From: Salmonella bongori NCTC 12419
Lineage (GTDB): Bacteria > Pseudomonadota > Gammaproteobacteria > Enterobacterales > Enterobacteriaceae
Assembly: GCF_000252995.1 (NCBI RefSeq)
Contig: NC_015761.1
Span: 2,356,001-2,420,000, forward strand
DNA length: 64,000 nt
Direction of reading: 5' to 3'
In this document: piece after piece, positions 17,274 through 25,324 of the stretch
Layout of the letters: the number at the start of each line of letters is the position of its first letter
Position numbering within the stretch: position 1 is the stretch's first letter
Program-made: the position numbers and the translations under genes
The notes under the pieces: generated by a model
What the model saw: only the letters and a program-made list of their open reading frames with translations
Database searches by the model: none
Told to the model about the DNA's origin: nothing

Positions 17274-17527
17274 TGGCTGCTACCGCTATCAACTTCAAAC
17301 ACAAACCTTTTGACCCCACTAAAAAACATATTCGCATTAACGAAGTTCGTGAAATGGTCTGGCGCTCTACTTCATGGATTTATGCCGAAATGAAAAAGGG
17401 CAACTTTCCGGCGTCGGTAAAGATTTCTCCTTGCCTGTGCGTATGGCGCACCGAGGACGTAGAAAACTACCTGATTGAAACAGCAAAGCGTATCGGTTCC
17501 GGCGTAGTAGAAGGGGCATCCAAATGA
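17273..17527 (+). CDS. alpA: AlpA-family regulator/excisionase
   Basis: An 84-aa helix-turn-helix protein of the AlpA type: HIRINEVREMVWRSTSWIYA forms the DNA-binding helices and CVWRTEDVENYLI the wing. AlpA proteins activate excision and transcription in P4-like satellites and phage-inducible islands. Its start overlaps the upstream stop and its stop overlaps the next start (ATGA at 17524), so four genes here form a tightly coupled operon. Confidence 0.85.
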   Translation: MAATAINFKHKPFDPTKKHIRINEVREMVWRSTSWIYAEMKKGNFPASVKISPCLCVWRTEDVENYLIETAKRIGSGVVEGASK

Positions 17528-17970
17528 ATAACCGCCCTTCTTCCGTATCAGCAAGCCCAAAAAAACATGCTCAAAACGGTAAAGCACCGGGGGTGGTTGT
17601 ATCGCTGGTTGGTGAGTTCGTAGGTAAAACCTCCCCGGCCTCTGATGGTGTGACCCGCCGCTTTCGTGTGGATTCGTACTGTATCGCTGGTGGTTGTGCG
17701 GGCGAGACCATTACTCTGTACGCCAAAAATCTCCATGTTGCGGCGATTGATGCAGTCCCAGACGGAGTACCCGTTGAACTGCGTGAGGTGTATGTTGTGA
17801 ACAAGGGGACGCACTCCTACGCATCAGCAAATTATAATTTCACCACTGATTACGAGCCAAAAACGGGAGAGAAGCGGAGTCAGAAAAAGAGTCGTCGCAA
17901 CCAGCAAAAAAGAGCTGGCGTTACCATAAGAACTCCGAAAATCAAACCCGTTCGGGGGAAATGCAAATGA
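17524..17970 (+). CDS. Unknown 148-aa basic protein of the replication operon
   Basis: I do not recognise a named family. The centre (residues ~20-100) is rich in beta-prone segments, including GVVVSLVGEFVGKTSP and GETITLYAKNLH, and may be a small OB-like or single-strand binding fold; the last ~35 residues are strongly basic (KRSQKKSRRNQQKR). Its start overlaps alpA by 4 bp and its stop overlaps the start of the replication protein by 4 bp, so a replication accessory role is likely from context. Confidence 0.75.
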   Translation: MNNRPSSVSASPKKHAQNGKAPGVVVSLVGEFVGKTSPASDGVTRRFRVDSYCIAGGCAGETITLYAKNLHVAAIDAVPDGVPVELREVYVVNKGTHSYASANYNFTTDYEPKTGEKRSQKKSRRNQQKRAGVTIRTPKIKPVRGKCK

Positions 17971-20900
17971 GCGCCCTCGATAACGTTAAGCACTGGATGA
18001 AAACCAACTACGCCGCCGCTTGCGCGGCGTTTTCAATCCCCTGCGAACAATCCACTAAAGAACATGAGTGCCCATTGTGCGGCAAAGCTAAGTTCCGGGT
18101 TCATATGACCGGCGCAGCCGCAGGCACTTACATTTGTACGTGCGGCGTTAAGGGCTACGGATTCGGCGTACTCGACTTAATTGCACGTAAAGAGCTAGGT
18201 GCACCATCTGATGAGCGTGTATCCGGATCGTTAATACGTCAGGCCGCTAAGCTGGTGGATGAGCGTATGGGATTAGGCTTCTTCTCTGCCGATGATAGCT
18301 ATTCGCCCCCAACGGCCGAGGAGCGAGCCAAAAGAGAGCGGGAACAGAAAGAAGCCCTTGAACAGCGCCAGCGCGAATCCGCAGAACTGGAGAAGCAGCA
18401 AATTGCAGCCGCCACGCCGCGAGTTCGGGACGTTCTGGACAAAGCAAAACTATCGGAATGCGAGTACCTCAAGGATAAAGGCTTTGAAGATTGCGTTCTT
18501 CCCGTTACCGCGCGGGGTGATGGTGTAGTACGTCTGACGGACATTGATAATCGTGACCGTTCAGTGCAATACCTACCCGCACCAAACGCTGTAGATAATG
18601 AAGGACAGCCACGACACAAAAGCCTAATGAAGAATGCGCCAATTTCCGGTGCGTTTATCGACATACAGCCAAATGACAAAGCAAACACCCTCATCATTAC
18701 CGAGGGATACGCCACAGGACGATCTGTGTCGATCTGTGCGCCATTTTCACGTGTAGTAGCTGCCATATCTGCTTCAAACCTTAAAAACGTCGCTACGGCC
18801 TTTATAGATCGTTTCCCGGCGCTTGAGATTGTTATAGCCGCAGATAACGACTACCACGCGCCCAGCGATGTAGACGCGAACGGCAAGCCAAAACCTAACA
18901 CGGGACTAGTAAAAGCTAATGAAGCCGCTAAAGCCGTTGGTGGGCTGGTGGTTGCCCCGCTATGCCTTGGCAGAAAGAAACAGGATTGGGACGATGTACG
19001 CATGGAACTAGGGGTGGAACGGATGGCGGAGGAATTTAACCGCGCACTGGAGAAGGCCAAAAAAGAAAAAGCCTCCGGGCAAGAGGCTTTATCGGGTACA
19101 GCTCAAAATAACGGTGCAAATAGTAATCCATATCCATGGGATAGCAATACTTCAAATGTAACGACAGGAAAATCACCAGTAAGCCTTCCCGTTGCTAGTG
19201 TTCCGCGCATCCCTGCCACGGTAAACATTGCAAAATTCCGTATTCCCGATCACTACAAAAAATACTATTCCGACAAGGTTACGCCGCAAGACCAGCAACC
19301 AGACGGCACGGATTTCATCGTCGAACGTGAGGATAAATCAATCGCGCTGGTAGACCCGACAACCGGACGCGGTGAGGACGGACAATCCGGGGTATTTAAA
19401 CACGCCAGAACCTCCGAGATTTTACGTGGAGTTAGGCCAGTGCTGAGGGGATACAAAGAGCATGAAGCGTATATCACCTTTGAAAATATCGGCAATTCTT
19501 CGCGCCGCGTTTCTTTGCCATGGTCAAGCGATGCTAAACGCCTCGCCGCCGCTTTAAGGTCGCTCGGCTCAGAAGTCGTTGTGGATGGGGCTTACATTGA
19601 TTTCTATCGCAACGCTTATCTTGTTGAGCAAAATTTGCCATCCGCAATATATGGATCCGCTCCCGGATGGCATGAACACGATGGAGTAAAGTTTTATGTC
19701 TCACAAGCAGGCAAGACATATCTGTCTGAAAATGTACTGTTTGAGTTAGATAACCCTATCGATAGCAAATACAAATGCGTCCCCGCAGGAAATATTGAGG
19801 ATTATCGGTCTAATGTCATTAATCTGACCAAAGACAATGCAGGCTTCGTATTTCAAATCCTGCTAGAGCTGGCGTCCGTTCTGTTTCCTGTCCGTAACGG
19901 CTCAATCAAGGCCGAGGGCATCACCGTAAATATTTACGGGCATTCCGGTAAAGGTAAAACACTGGCTATGAAGCTTGGCGCAAGCTTATGGGGCAACCCT
20001 GACCAGCTCACCGAAAGTGCGAACGCCACTTATACAGCGATAATTAACAGCGCGGTGAACTCCAGTGGCTCCGCGATGCGGATTGATGACCTGTCGGCAA
20101 TGCCCAATCTTCGCGGGGCCGATTTTGAGAACCTTGTTTACTCAATTGCCAACGGTAAGGCCAAAGGCCGTAGCGGTCAGGACGGGAAAAATCTGCCAGT
20201 AACTTCGTTTAGTACCATTTGCCTGATGACTGCGGAAAAGACGATTGCTGACGAACTGTGGCAAAAAGAAAAACACCGCTTTAAAGCTGGCGCGGAAGGG
20301 CGTCTGATTGAGCAACCGTTTATTGAACCGCAAGACCTTAAAGGTTGTTGTGACATAAGGAGTTACGCCAGCACGCTAACGTCTGCAATGCTGTTATACA
20401 ACGGCGTAGCGGGCGTGGAATGGCTAAATCATTTGAGCAAGCTTGGATGGGACGGCGTTCAAGCTAACTTAAAAACCTACTCAATGCAGTTTGAAGACTT
20501 GATGCGCGAGCAGTATTCCGAAGCAATGAACGCACGTGAGGGACATAAAGTCAGGGCGCATTCCCTGTACAGCGTAGTTTATGCGGCCGGGATTATGTCA
20601 GCAGGTATCACCGGTTACACCGAAGATGAAATTTTTGAAGCTGTACAGGAAAACATGATTGCAGAGATGGCAAGCAATGATGTAGGCCATGCGCGGGACA
20701 TGGCCGCGGCTGTCGAGCTTTGGGACTATCTGACGGGCGCAATCAACCGCATGGGAGCTATAGCCAGAGAGGGCAATAAGGCCAACCTTCAGCGCGGCGG
20801 CGATGAGTCAGCAGGATGGCTTGATATGGTTGAATCTGGCGACGATGATGAATGCCGCCCGGTTTTCTATCTCAATAAGCGACAACTTAATAACGCGGCA

Positions 20901-21089
20901 AAAGAGGCTTGTGGTATGTCTGGTGGAGACCTGCTATCGATACTCACCAAGTACGGCTATCACGAAACACCAACGGATGCGCGTGGCGAAAGAGATGGAA
21001 CAGTGCAGCGAAGAGTTAGAAGCGGATCAGCGACGACTAATGTAAGGGTGATAAAAATATCAGCCCCAGAGGAAATAACAGAGGCTTAA
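17967..21089 (+). CDS. Primase-Toprim-DUF927 replication protein of the element
   Basis: A 1,040-aa protein from ATG 17967 (a second ATG lies two codons upstream). Residues ~30-60 hold a primase-type zinc ribbon (ECPLCGKAKF ... CTCG). Residues ~240-300 hold a Toprim fold (LIITEGYATGRSVS and IAADND). Residues ~440-900 match a DUF927 helicase-like ATPase with Walker A GHSGKGKT near residue 658. Such fused primase-helicases start replication of P4-like satellites and phage-inducible islands at a nearby iteron origin, which is seen just downstream. A highly charged linker lies near residues 120-160. Confidence 0.88.
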   Translation: MSALDNVKHWMKTNYAAACAAFSIPCEQSTKEHECPLCGKAKFRVHMTGAAAGTYICTCGVKGYGFGVLDLIARKELGAPSDERVSGSLIRQAAKLVDERMGLGFFSADDSYSPPTAEERAKREREQKEALEQRQRESAELEKQQIAAATPRVRDVLDKAKLSECEYLKDKGFEDCVLPVTARGDGVVRLTDIDNRDRSVQYLPAPNAVDNEGQPRHKSLMKNAPISGAFIDIQPNDKANTLIITEGYATGRSVSICAPFSRVVAAISASNLKNVATAFIDRFPALEIVIAADNDYHAPSDVDANGKPKPNTGLVKANEAAKAVGGLVVAPLCLGRKKQDWDDVRMELGVERMAEEFNRALEKAKKEKASGQEALSGTAQNNGANSNPYPWDSNTSNVTTGKSPVSLPVASVPRIPATVNIAKFRIPDHYKKYYSDKVTPQDQQPDGTDFIVEREDKSIALVDPTTGRGEDGQSGVFKHARTSEILRGVRPVLRGYKEHEAYITFENIGNSSRRVSLPWSSDAKRLAAALRSLGSEVVVDGAYIDFYRNAYLVEQNLPSAIYGSAPGWHEHDGVKFYVSQAGKTYLSENVLFELDNPIDSKYKCVPAGNIEDYRSNVINLTKDNAGFVFQILLELASVLFPVRNGSIKAEGITVNIYGHSGKGKTLAMKLGASLWGNPDQLTESANATYTAIINSAVNSSGSAMRIDDLSAMPNLRGADFENLVYSIANGKAKGRSGQDGKNLPVTSFSTICLMTAEKTIADELWQKEKHRFKAGAEGRLIEQPFIEPQDLKGCCDIRSYASTLTSAMLLYNGVAGVEWLNHLSKLGWDGVQANLKTYSMQFEDLMREQYSEAMNAREGHKVRAHSLYSVVYAAGIMSAGITGYTEDEIFEAVQENMIAEMASNDVGHARDMAAAVELWDYLTGAINRMGAIAREGNKANLQRGGDESAGWLDMVESGDDDECRPVFYLNKRQLNNAAKEACGMSGGDLLSILTKYGYHETPTDARGERDGTVQRRVRSGSATTNVRVIKISAPEEITEA

Positions 21090-21182
21090 CCCTCTATCTT
21101 GTCGGCTGACTCCCCCTAACAACCTCACCTCTATAAAACACCCAAAAGAAAAATACAGCCCTAACGGAATGGGGCTGAATTT
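21058..21182 (+). terminator. Hairpin downstream of the replication gene
   Basis: acagccctaacggaatggggctga forms a hairpin followed by attttc at about 21155-21185. It would end the alpA-replication operon before the origin. Confidence 0.5.
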
Positions 21183-21283
21183 TCGCGCTGCGCTACATCC
21201 ATATCTGTTCGGTTCGCCAAAAAATATTTTTTCGGTCGCTTTGCATACAAAACAGCGAGCATATCTGTTCATTTAATATGCGC

Positions 21284-21620
21284 TTGTCTGCACAGGAGCT
21301 GTTTTGTCTGCATGATGTCTGCATAAAAAAAAGCTTAACATAATGTTATATATACATATTTAATACAATGCAGACATGCAGACAATGCAGACAATGCAGA
21401 CATGCGTTTTTCCGTGTTTGAGAAAACTATCGCGACGTGCTCCATGTATTTTTAATACAGCGCCACACTATCGCTTGTACGTATATAGGTATTTTTTGTT
21501 GTCTGCATTGTCTGCATGTCTGCATGTAGAATTGAGTGTTATTCAAAAGATCTAATTGGAAATCAATTCTTGCAGACAAAAACGCCCGCTATGCAGACAA
21601 AACAGCTCCTGTGCAGACAA
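21284..21620. other. Candidate replication origin with 9-bp iterons and a 30-bp inverted repeat
   Basis: The 9-mer TGTCTGCAT or its complement ATGCAGACA recurs about 13 times, allowing one mismatch. Four near-abutting copies lie at 21368-21402, three inverted copies at 21500-21525, and further copies at 21286, 21305, 21316, 21571, 21591 and 21611. The outer ends 21284-21313 and 21591-21620 are perfect 30-bp inverted repeats. AT-rich DNA lies between (21325-21365, 21440-21500). A repeat array beside a primase-helicase gene is the hallmark of a satellite origin. Confidence 0.8.
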
Positions 21621-21636
21621 ATGGCATACTGAGCCA

Positions 21637-21768
21637 ATGCCTTACCCCCCCTTTTCCGTTCCCGCCACTGACTTAACGAATATTTGCGGCGCTGAGTTCC
21701 AACGCTGTGTGTGGGTAAAAGGGGAAGAACATAATCTTATTTTTACAAGGCTAATTGCTGAAGCGTAA
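21637..21768 (+). CDS. Possible 43-aa small protein
   Basis: A short frame (MPYPPFSVPATDLTNICG...) from ATG 21637 with no clear ribosome site. It follows the iteron region directly and reads toward the next small gene. I do not recognise it, and it could be chance. Confidence 0.3.
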   Translation: MPYPPFSVPATDLTNICGAEFQRCVWVKGEEHNLIFTRLIAEA

Positions 21769-21816
21769 GCACTGGTGCTAACCTGCCGATGCATAATTCA
21801 AAAAGGATCGGAACAA

Positions 21817-22050
21817 ATGGAAATTGATGAGCAAGAGCAAATCGTAACCGAACAGCTTCAGGAACTGGCGTTACAAGAGATAGAGGGTGTTGCCGCAGGG
21901 CTTATCATTGCAGGAGAGTATTTAGATCACATTCTTCATAAAGATGACGCAGCCTCACTAGAGAAACAAAAAGCCATGTCTTCCATATTAGCGTGTTTTG
22001 CCCTGTTTGCTGGGCGCGATATTATGCGCAGCCTCGGAGCGTTTCGCTAA
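21817..22050 (+). CDS. Unknown 77-aa protein
   Basis: The ATG at 21817 follows aaaaggatcgg, a fair ribosome site, and is preferred to the upstream start at 21775. The protein is acidic and helical in its first half (EQEQIVTEQLQELALQEIEG) with a mildly hydrophobic second half (SSILACFALFAG). I know no family for it. It lies between the origin and the serine recombinase. Confidence 0.55.
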   Translation: MEIDEQEQIVTEQLQELALQEIEGVAAGLIIAGEYLDHILHKDDAASLEKQKAMSSILACFALFAGRDIMRSLGAFR

Positions 22051-22120
22051 AGTTCTAAGCAAGACTAGCGTCCTTCTGAATTTTAATTAACAGCCGCTTT
22101 CTTCCTCAATTAAATCATGA

Positions 22121-22231
22121 GTTCGTAAAGGAACCCCTTTACGAACAGCATAATAAATCCATACCGCATCGTTCGTAAAGATTGATTTAGCATTTATGAA
22201 CTCATATAATTTACGGAATGACTTTACGAAC
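22121..22231. repeat. Four 10-bp sites before the serine recombinase gene
   Basis: GTTCGTAAAG occurs at 22121 and 22171, and its complement CTTTACGAAC at 22137 and 22222. The first two face each other six bases apart; the last ends 14 bp before the recombinase ATG. Spaced inverted sites beside a resolvase-type gene suggest its own binding or crossover site, or an operator for autoregulation. Confidence 0.65.
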
Positions 22232-22245
22232 AAAAGGCAAATGAA

Positions 22246-22818
22246 ATGGCTGTTATCTCTTACCTACGCGTATCCACTGACGAACAGAACGCAAAAAACC
22301 AGATTCAGCAAATAGAGGCGGCTGGTTACGCGGTAGAAGCAGACTTTCAATTTTGCGACGAAGGATTAAGCGGTAGCATTCCTGCCAGCAAGCGCCCCGC
22401 ACTGAATGAAGCAATAAAAATGGCGCGTAAGGGGGATGTATTCGTGGTGGTTGCAATTGACCGCCTCGGTCGCGATGCCGTTGACGTGCTGACAACGGTC
22501 AAGACGCTGGCAGATAAAGGCGTGAAAGTCGTCAGCCTCCGGGAGGGGTTCGATCTCAGCACGCCAGCCGGAAAAATGATGCTTCACATGATGGCCGGTT
22601 TTGCTGAGATGGAAAAAAGTATCATCGCCGAACGCCGCGATGCGGGGATCGCTCGCGCAAAGTCTGAGGGCGTGCATTGTGGTCGGCCTCAATTCGAACA
22701 CGGTGATTTAATCGCTTCTCTTTGGGCGGATGGCCTGAGTTATCCGCAAATCGTTTCCGAGCTGGCGTCCAAAGGCATTAAAGCCGGGAAAACTACCATT
22801 TACCGCTTTAAGAATTGA
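22246..22818 (+). CDS. Serine recombinase (resolvase/invertase family)
   Basis: A 190-aa protein of the small serine recombinase family. The nucleophile Ser lies in SYLRVSTDEQNAKNQ near residue 10, with the arginines of AIDRLGRDAVDVL near residue 70 and the linker helix MAGFAEMEKSIIAERRDAG. A C-terminal helix-turn-helix domain (LSYPQIVSELASKGIKAGKT) completes it. Its role in the element could be multimer resolution after replication or inversion of a segment; no invertible segment is obvious. Confidence 0.92.
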   Translation: MAVISYLRVSTDEQNAKNQIQQIEAAGYAVEADFQFCDEGLSGSIPASKRPALNEAIKMARKGDVFVVVAIDRLGRDAVDVLTTVKTLADKGVKVVSLREGFDLSTPAGKMMLHMMAGFAEMEKSIIAERRDAGIARAKSEGVHCGRPQFEHGDLIASLWADGLSYPQIVSELASKGIKAGKTTIYRFKN

Positions 22819-22850
22819 ACGTCCTTTTCCGTCACCGCCAAGGAAGTACC

Positions 22851-23741
22851 ATGCTGACTGATAGCCCCAAATATATGAGCGATACCAGATTCACAAAATC
22901 AACCACCGAAGCAGCGCAAAAACTCAAAGTCTCAATGCGGCAACTTCGCGAAATTCAGGAAAATGCACGAGCGTTTGCCGTCCGTGAGTTCGATGCGGCA
23001 CCTAATAATGCGCTCGGTATCCGCGCCCACGCCATCAAAGCTTTTTTCAGTAACCGTAATACAGAAATGTTAGCGGAGTACCTTTCAGGGTTAGGATTCG
23101 TCAGGCAGAACCTTATAGCCGCTCGTGATGTGCTTAATGCTGAGGGTAAAAAGAAATATGAGGCATACATAAAAAACGCCGTAGAAACGCTACCAGCTCG
23201 ATTTAGCGGGCTTAAGCCTTACTTTTTGAATATCCTTACCGACCTGATGTCTATCCCCTTCAGGAGAAGTGCAGAGAAGGACAGGCGCGAGATTTCTGAC
23301 TCACTTTGCCTGATTGCTGACTTTATTGAAGAATACAGATACCGTGGCACTGACGAACGCTATAGAGAATACGCGCAGACAATCATCAACGGTATAGATA
23401 CAGAACGATTACCAACGATGATCGCCGGGCTTATCATTCAGGAAGTGACGGCGCTGATAGATGCCGCTTGCATTACCAATGTGATGACCTTTGCGAATTC
23501 TGGTATAACACATGAAGAATTCTGGCGGTTTACAGACCCAGACGACTACGCCGAAGCCTATCCTGATGGCGAGATACCTGAAGATGCTTCGCCTCTTGAA
23601 ACCCTTGATATTTATCCTTTACATGAAGGGATAGCACAGCAAAGCCTGTGGTACGGGCTTGATGATTATGTTGATGATTTCATTGTGTCGATAGCTGGTG
23701 GTCTGCTGTATGCGAAGCAGTCCCTGAATCGAATCAATTAA
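22851..23741 (+). CDS. Unknown 296-aa cargo protein
   Basis: The ATG at 22851 has a strong ribosome site (aaggaag) and is chosen over a TTG at 22815 that overlaps the recombinase. The protein starts with a short HTH-like segment (EAAQKLKVSMRQLREIQENA), followed by a helical middle and an acidic C-terminal third (DPDDYAEAYPDGEIPEDASP). I do not recognise its family. It lies in the cargo position between the recombinase and the DUF4160/DUF2442 pair. Confidence 0.65.
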   Translation: MLTDSPKYMSDTRFTKSTTEAAQKLKVSMRQLREIQENARAFAVREFDAAPNNALGIRAHAIKAFFSNRNTEMLAEYLSGLGFVRQNLIAARDVLNAEGKKKYEAYIKNAVETLPARFSGLKPYFLNILTDLMSIPFRRSAEKDRREISDSLCLIADFIEEYRYRGTDERYREYAQTIINGIDTERLPTMIAGLIIQEVTALIDAACITNVMTFANSGITHEEFWRFTDPDDYAEAYPDGEIPEDASPLETLDIYPLHEGIAQQSLWYGLDDYVDDFIVSIAGGLLYAKQSLNRIN

Positions 23742-23762
23742 CCAAATATTAAGAGCTTATTT

Positions 23763-24005
23763 ATGCCTGTCATACTAAGATTTAAGGGGTATCGGTTCTT
23801 TTTCTATTCGAATGAGGGAGACCCCCGCGAACCGGCACACATTCACGTTCGCGGTACTGATGGTGAGGCAAAATTCTGGCTAACACCTGAAGTGCTGCTG
23901 GCGCGTAATGATGGTTTTAATGCTCGCGATCTGAAGGAACTGGTGGGCGTGGTTGAAGAAAATCGCAAACGACTAATGGAGGCGTGGAATGACTATTTCG
24001 CCTAA
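23763..24005 (+). CDS. DUF4160 protein, possible toxin of a two-gene module
   Basis: An 80-aa protein with the DUF4160 pattern: VILRFKGYRFFFYSNEG near the start, EPAHIHVRGTDGEAKFWL in the centre (conserved His pair) and a helical C terminus. It overlaps the next gene by 17 bp. DUF4160 and DUF2442 genes often occur as neighbours and have been suggested to act as a toxin-antitoxin-like pair; neither role is shown here. Confidence 0.8.
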   Translation: MPVILRFKGYRFFFYSNEGDPREPAHIHVRGTDGEAKFWLTPEVLLARNDGFNARDLKELVGVVEENRKRLMEAWNDYFA

Positions 24006-24237
24006 GAACGTAAAGTTCGACGAATACAATATGTGGGTAGAGTTAAGCGATGCCCGCACGCTGGGTGTTCCGTTGGCATGGTTTCCCAAATTAATGCACG
24101 CCAGCGCTGATGAGCGAAACGACTTTGAGTTAAGCCGCCGTGGTATTCACTGGGATAGCCTCAATGAGGATATTTCTATTGAAGGACTCCTGGCCGGGCG
24201 TGGCGATGTGACATTCAGGCCACACAGCGCCGCATAA
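23989..24237 (+). CDS. DUF2442 protein, partner of the DUF4160 gene
   Basis: An 82-aa protein with the DUF2442 pattern: a beta-rich N terminus (VKFDEYNMWVELSDARTLGV), then PLAWFPKLMHAS and a C-terminal stretch ending IHWDSLNEDISIEGLLAG that resembles the common closing motif of this family. The 17-bp overlap with the DUF4160 gene implies coupled translation. It is the last gene before the right attachment repeat, a common place for addiction modules. Confidence 0.82.
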   Translation: MTISPKNVKFDEYNMWVELSDARTLGVPLAWFPKLMHASADERNDFELSRRGIHWDSLNEDISIEGLLAGRGDVTFRPHSAA

Positions 24238-24362
24238 AATTCCACTGGCGGTAATGCCCTTCCTTCCGTTACCGCCATTCTGCTTAATATCCCTCAATGT
24301 ATCCCATTCAAACACACAACTCATAAATATCATTAGTAGTCATGATGTTACCTTGCTTAATC

Positions 24363-24480
24363 ATTCCTGCAGGGGACACCATGACCGCTTTTACCCGCCT
24401 CTCACAAATCCCAGCAAACCCGCACCACACAAGGCCTTGCAGCGTTTTTGATGTCTAACGATTTCCAGCGAATAGCACCT
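24363..24480. repeat. Right attachment repeat (attR) of the argW element
   Basis: 116 of 118 bases equal 14316-14433; the differences are at the aaggctttac/aaggccttgc segment. It holds the last 19 bases of tRNA-Arg, so it marks the right end of the element. Because it also holds 99 bp of the left-end sequence, it may be the left edge of a second, mostly lost element inserted in tandem. Confidence 0.92.
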
Positions 24481-24575
24481 ATAAACACTACGATATGTTG
24501 GTACGTCGATGAACATATCGTCGCGGTACTCTCTTACCAGCCAGCAATGTGTATATTGCGGTCATAACACAAAAG

Positions 24576-25290
24576 TGATCTTACCCAGCAATAGTGGACA
24601 TGCGACTAAGTGAGTAAACTCTCAACCAGAGGTGACTCACATGACAAAGCCTGTATCGACTACCAAAAAGCCACGCAAACAGCACACGCCTGAGTTTCGT
24701 CAGGAAGCACTGAAACTGTCTGAACACATTGGGGTGACCGCTGCCGTCCGCGAACTTAGCCTGTATGAATCACAGCTCTACAACTGGCGAAGCAAACAGC
24801 AAAATCAGCTCTCTTCTTCTGAACGCGAACAGGAAATGTCCGCTGAAATCGCCCGTCTGAAACGTTAACTGGCAGAACGGGAGGAGGAACTGGCCATTCT
24901 CCAAAAGGCCGCGACATACTTCGTGAAACGCCTGAAATGAGGTATGTCTTCATCGAAAAACATCAGGCTGAGTTCACTATCAAGGCTATGTGCCGTGTAC
25001 TTCAGGTCGCCCGTAGTGGCTGGTACGTCTGGCATCAGCGTCGTCATCAGATAAACCGGCGTCAGCAGTTCCGCCTTGTCTGTGATAACGTCGTCCGGGA
25101 AGCATTCAGTAACGCAAAACAGCGCTATGGTGCGCCACGCCTGACGGATGAGCTTCGTGCTCAGGGGCGGGTGTATAACATAAAAACCGTGGCGGCCAGC
25201 TTGCATCGACAGGGACTGTGGGCAAAAGCCTCGCGCCGGTTCTGCCCGTTCAGTTACCGTGAGTATGGTCTGTCAGTATTAGAGGATCCT
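24576..25290 (+). mobile_element. Truncated IS3-family insertion sequence
   Basis: The left end starts near tgatcttacccagcaatag, a terminal sequence type I associate with an IS3-family element (possibly ISEhe3-like, from memory). OrfA is interrupted and OrfB is cut after about 115 codons; no right end is found. The insertion is therefore a fossil. It separates the argW element from the fimbrial cluster. Confidence 0.85.
24641..24940 (+). pseudogene. IS3-family OrfA with internal stop
   Basis: The HTH protein (KPRKQHTPEFRQEALKLSEH, then ESQLYNWRSKQQNQLSSSE) reads to a TAA at about 24867. The same frame goes on with LAEREEELAILQKAATYFVK and the normal OrfA end, so a single base change (CAA to TAA) broke the leucine-zipper region. 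Confidence 0.85.
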
Positions 25291-25320
25291 CGTCTTTCAG
25301 GGCACCAAATATTTATATGA
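24937..25320 (+). pseudogene. IS3-family OrfB, 3' truncated
   Basis: About 127 codons of the DDE transposase N terminus: MRYVFIEKHQAEFTIKAMCR, the HTH_21 region and AKQRYGAPRLTDELRAQG. The match ends at about SYREYGLSV (25280), and the catalytic DDE core is missing. The last codons before the stop are foreign DNA. Confidence 0.88.
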
Positions 25321-25324
25321 AATA

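Noticed and set aside
21284..21620. Short repeats that look like a CRISPR array
   Set aside because: Units are 9 bp, some abut or overlap, in both orientations, with no regular spacers; they fit iterons.
24254..24451. 65-aa frame over the right attachment repeat
   Set aside because: It spans the tRNA 3' end copy and the recombination junction, so it is not a gene.
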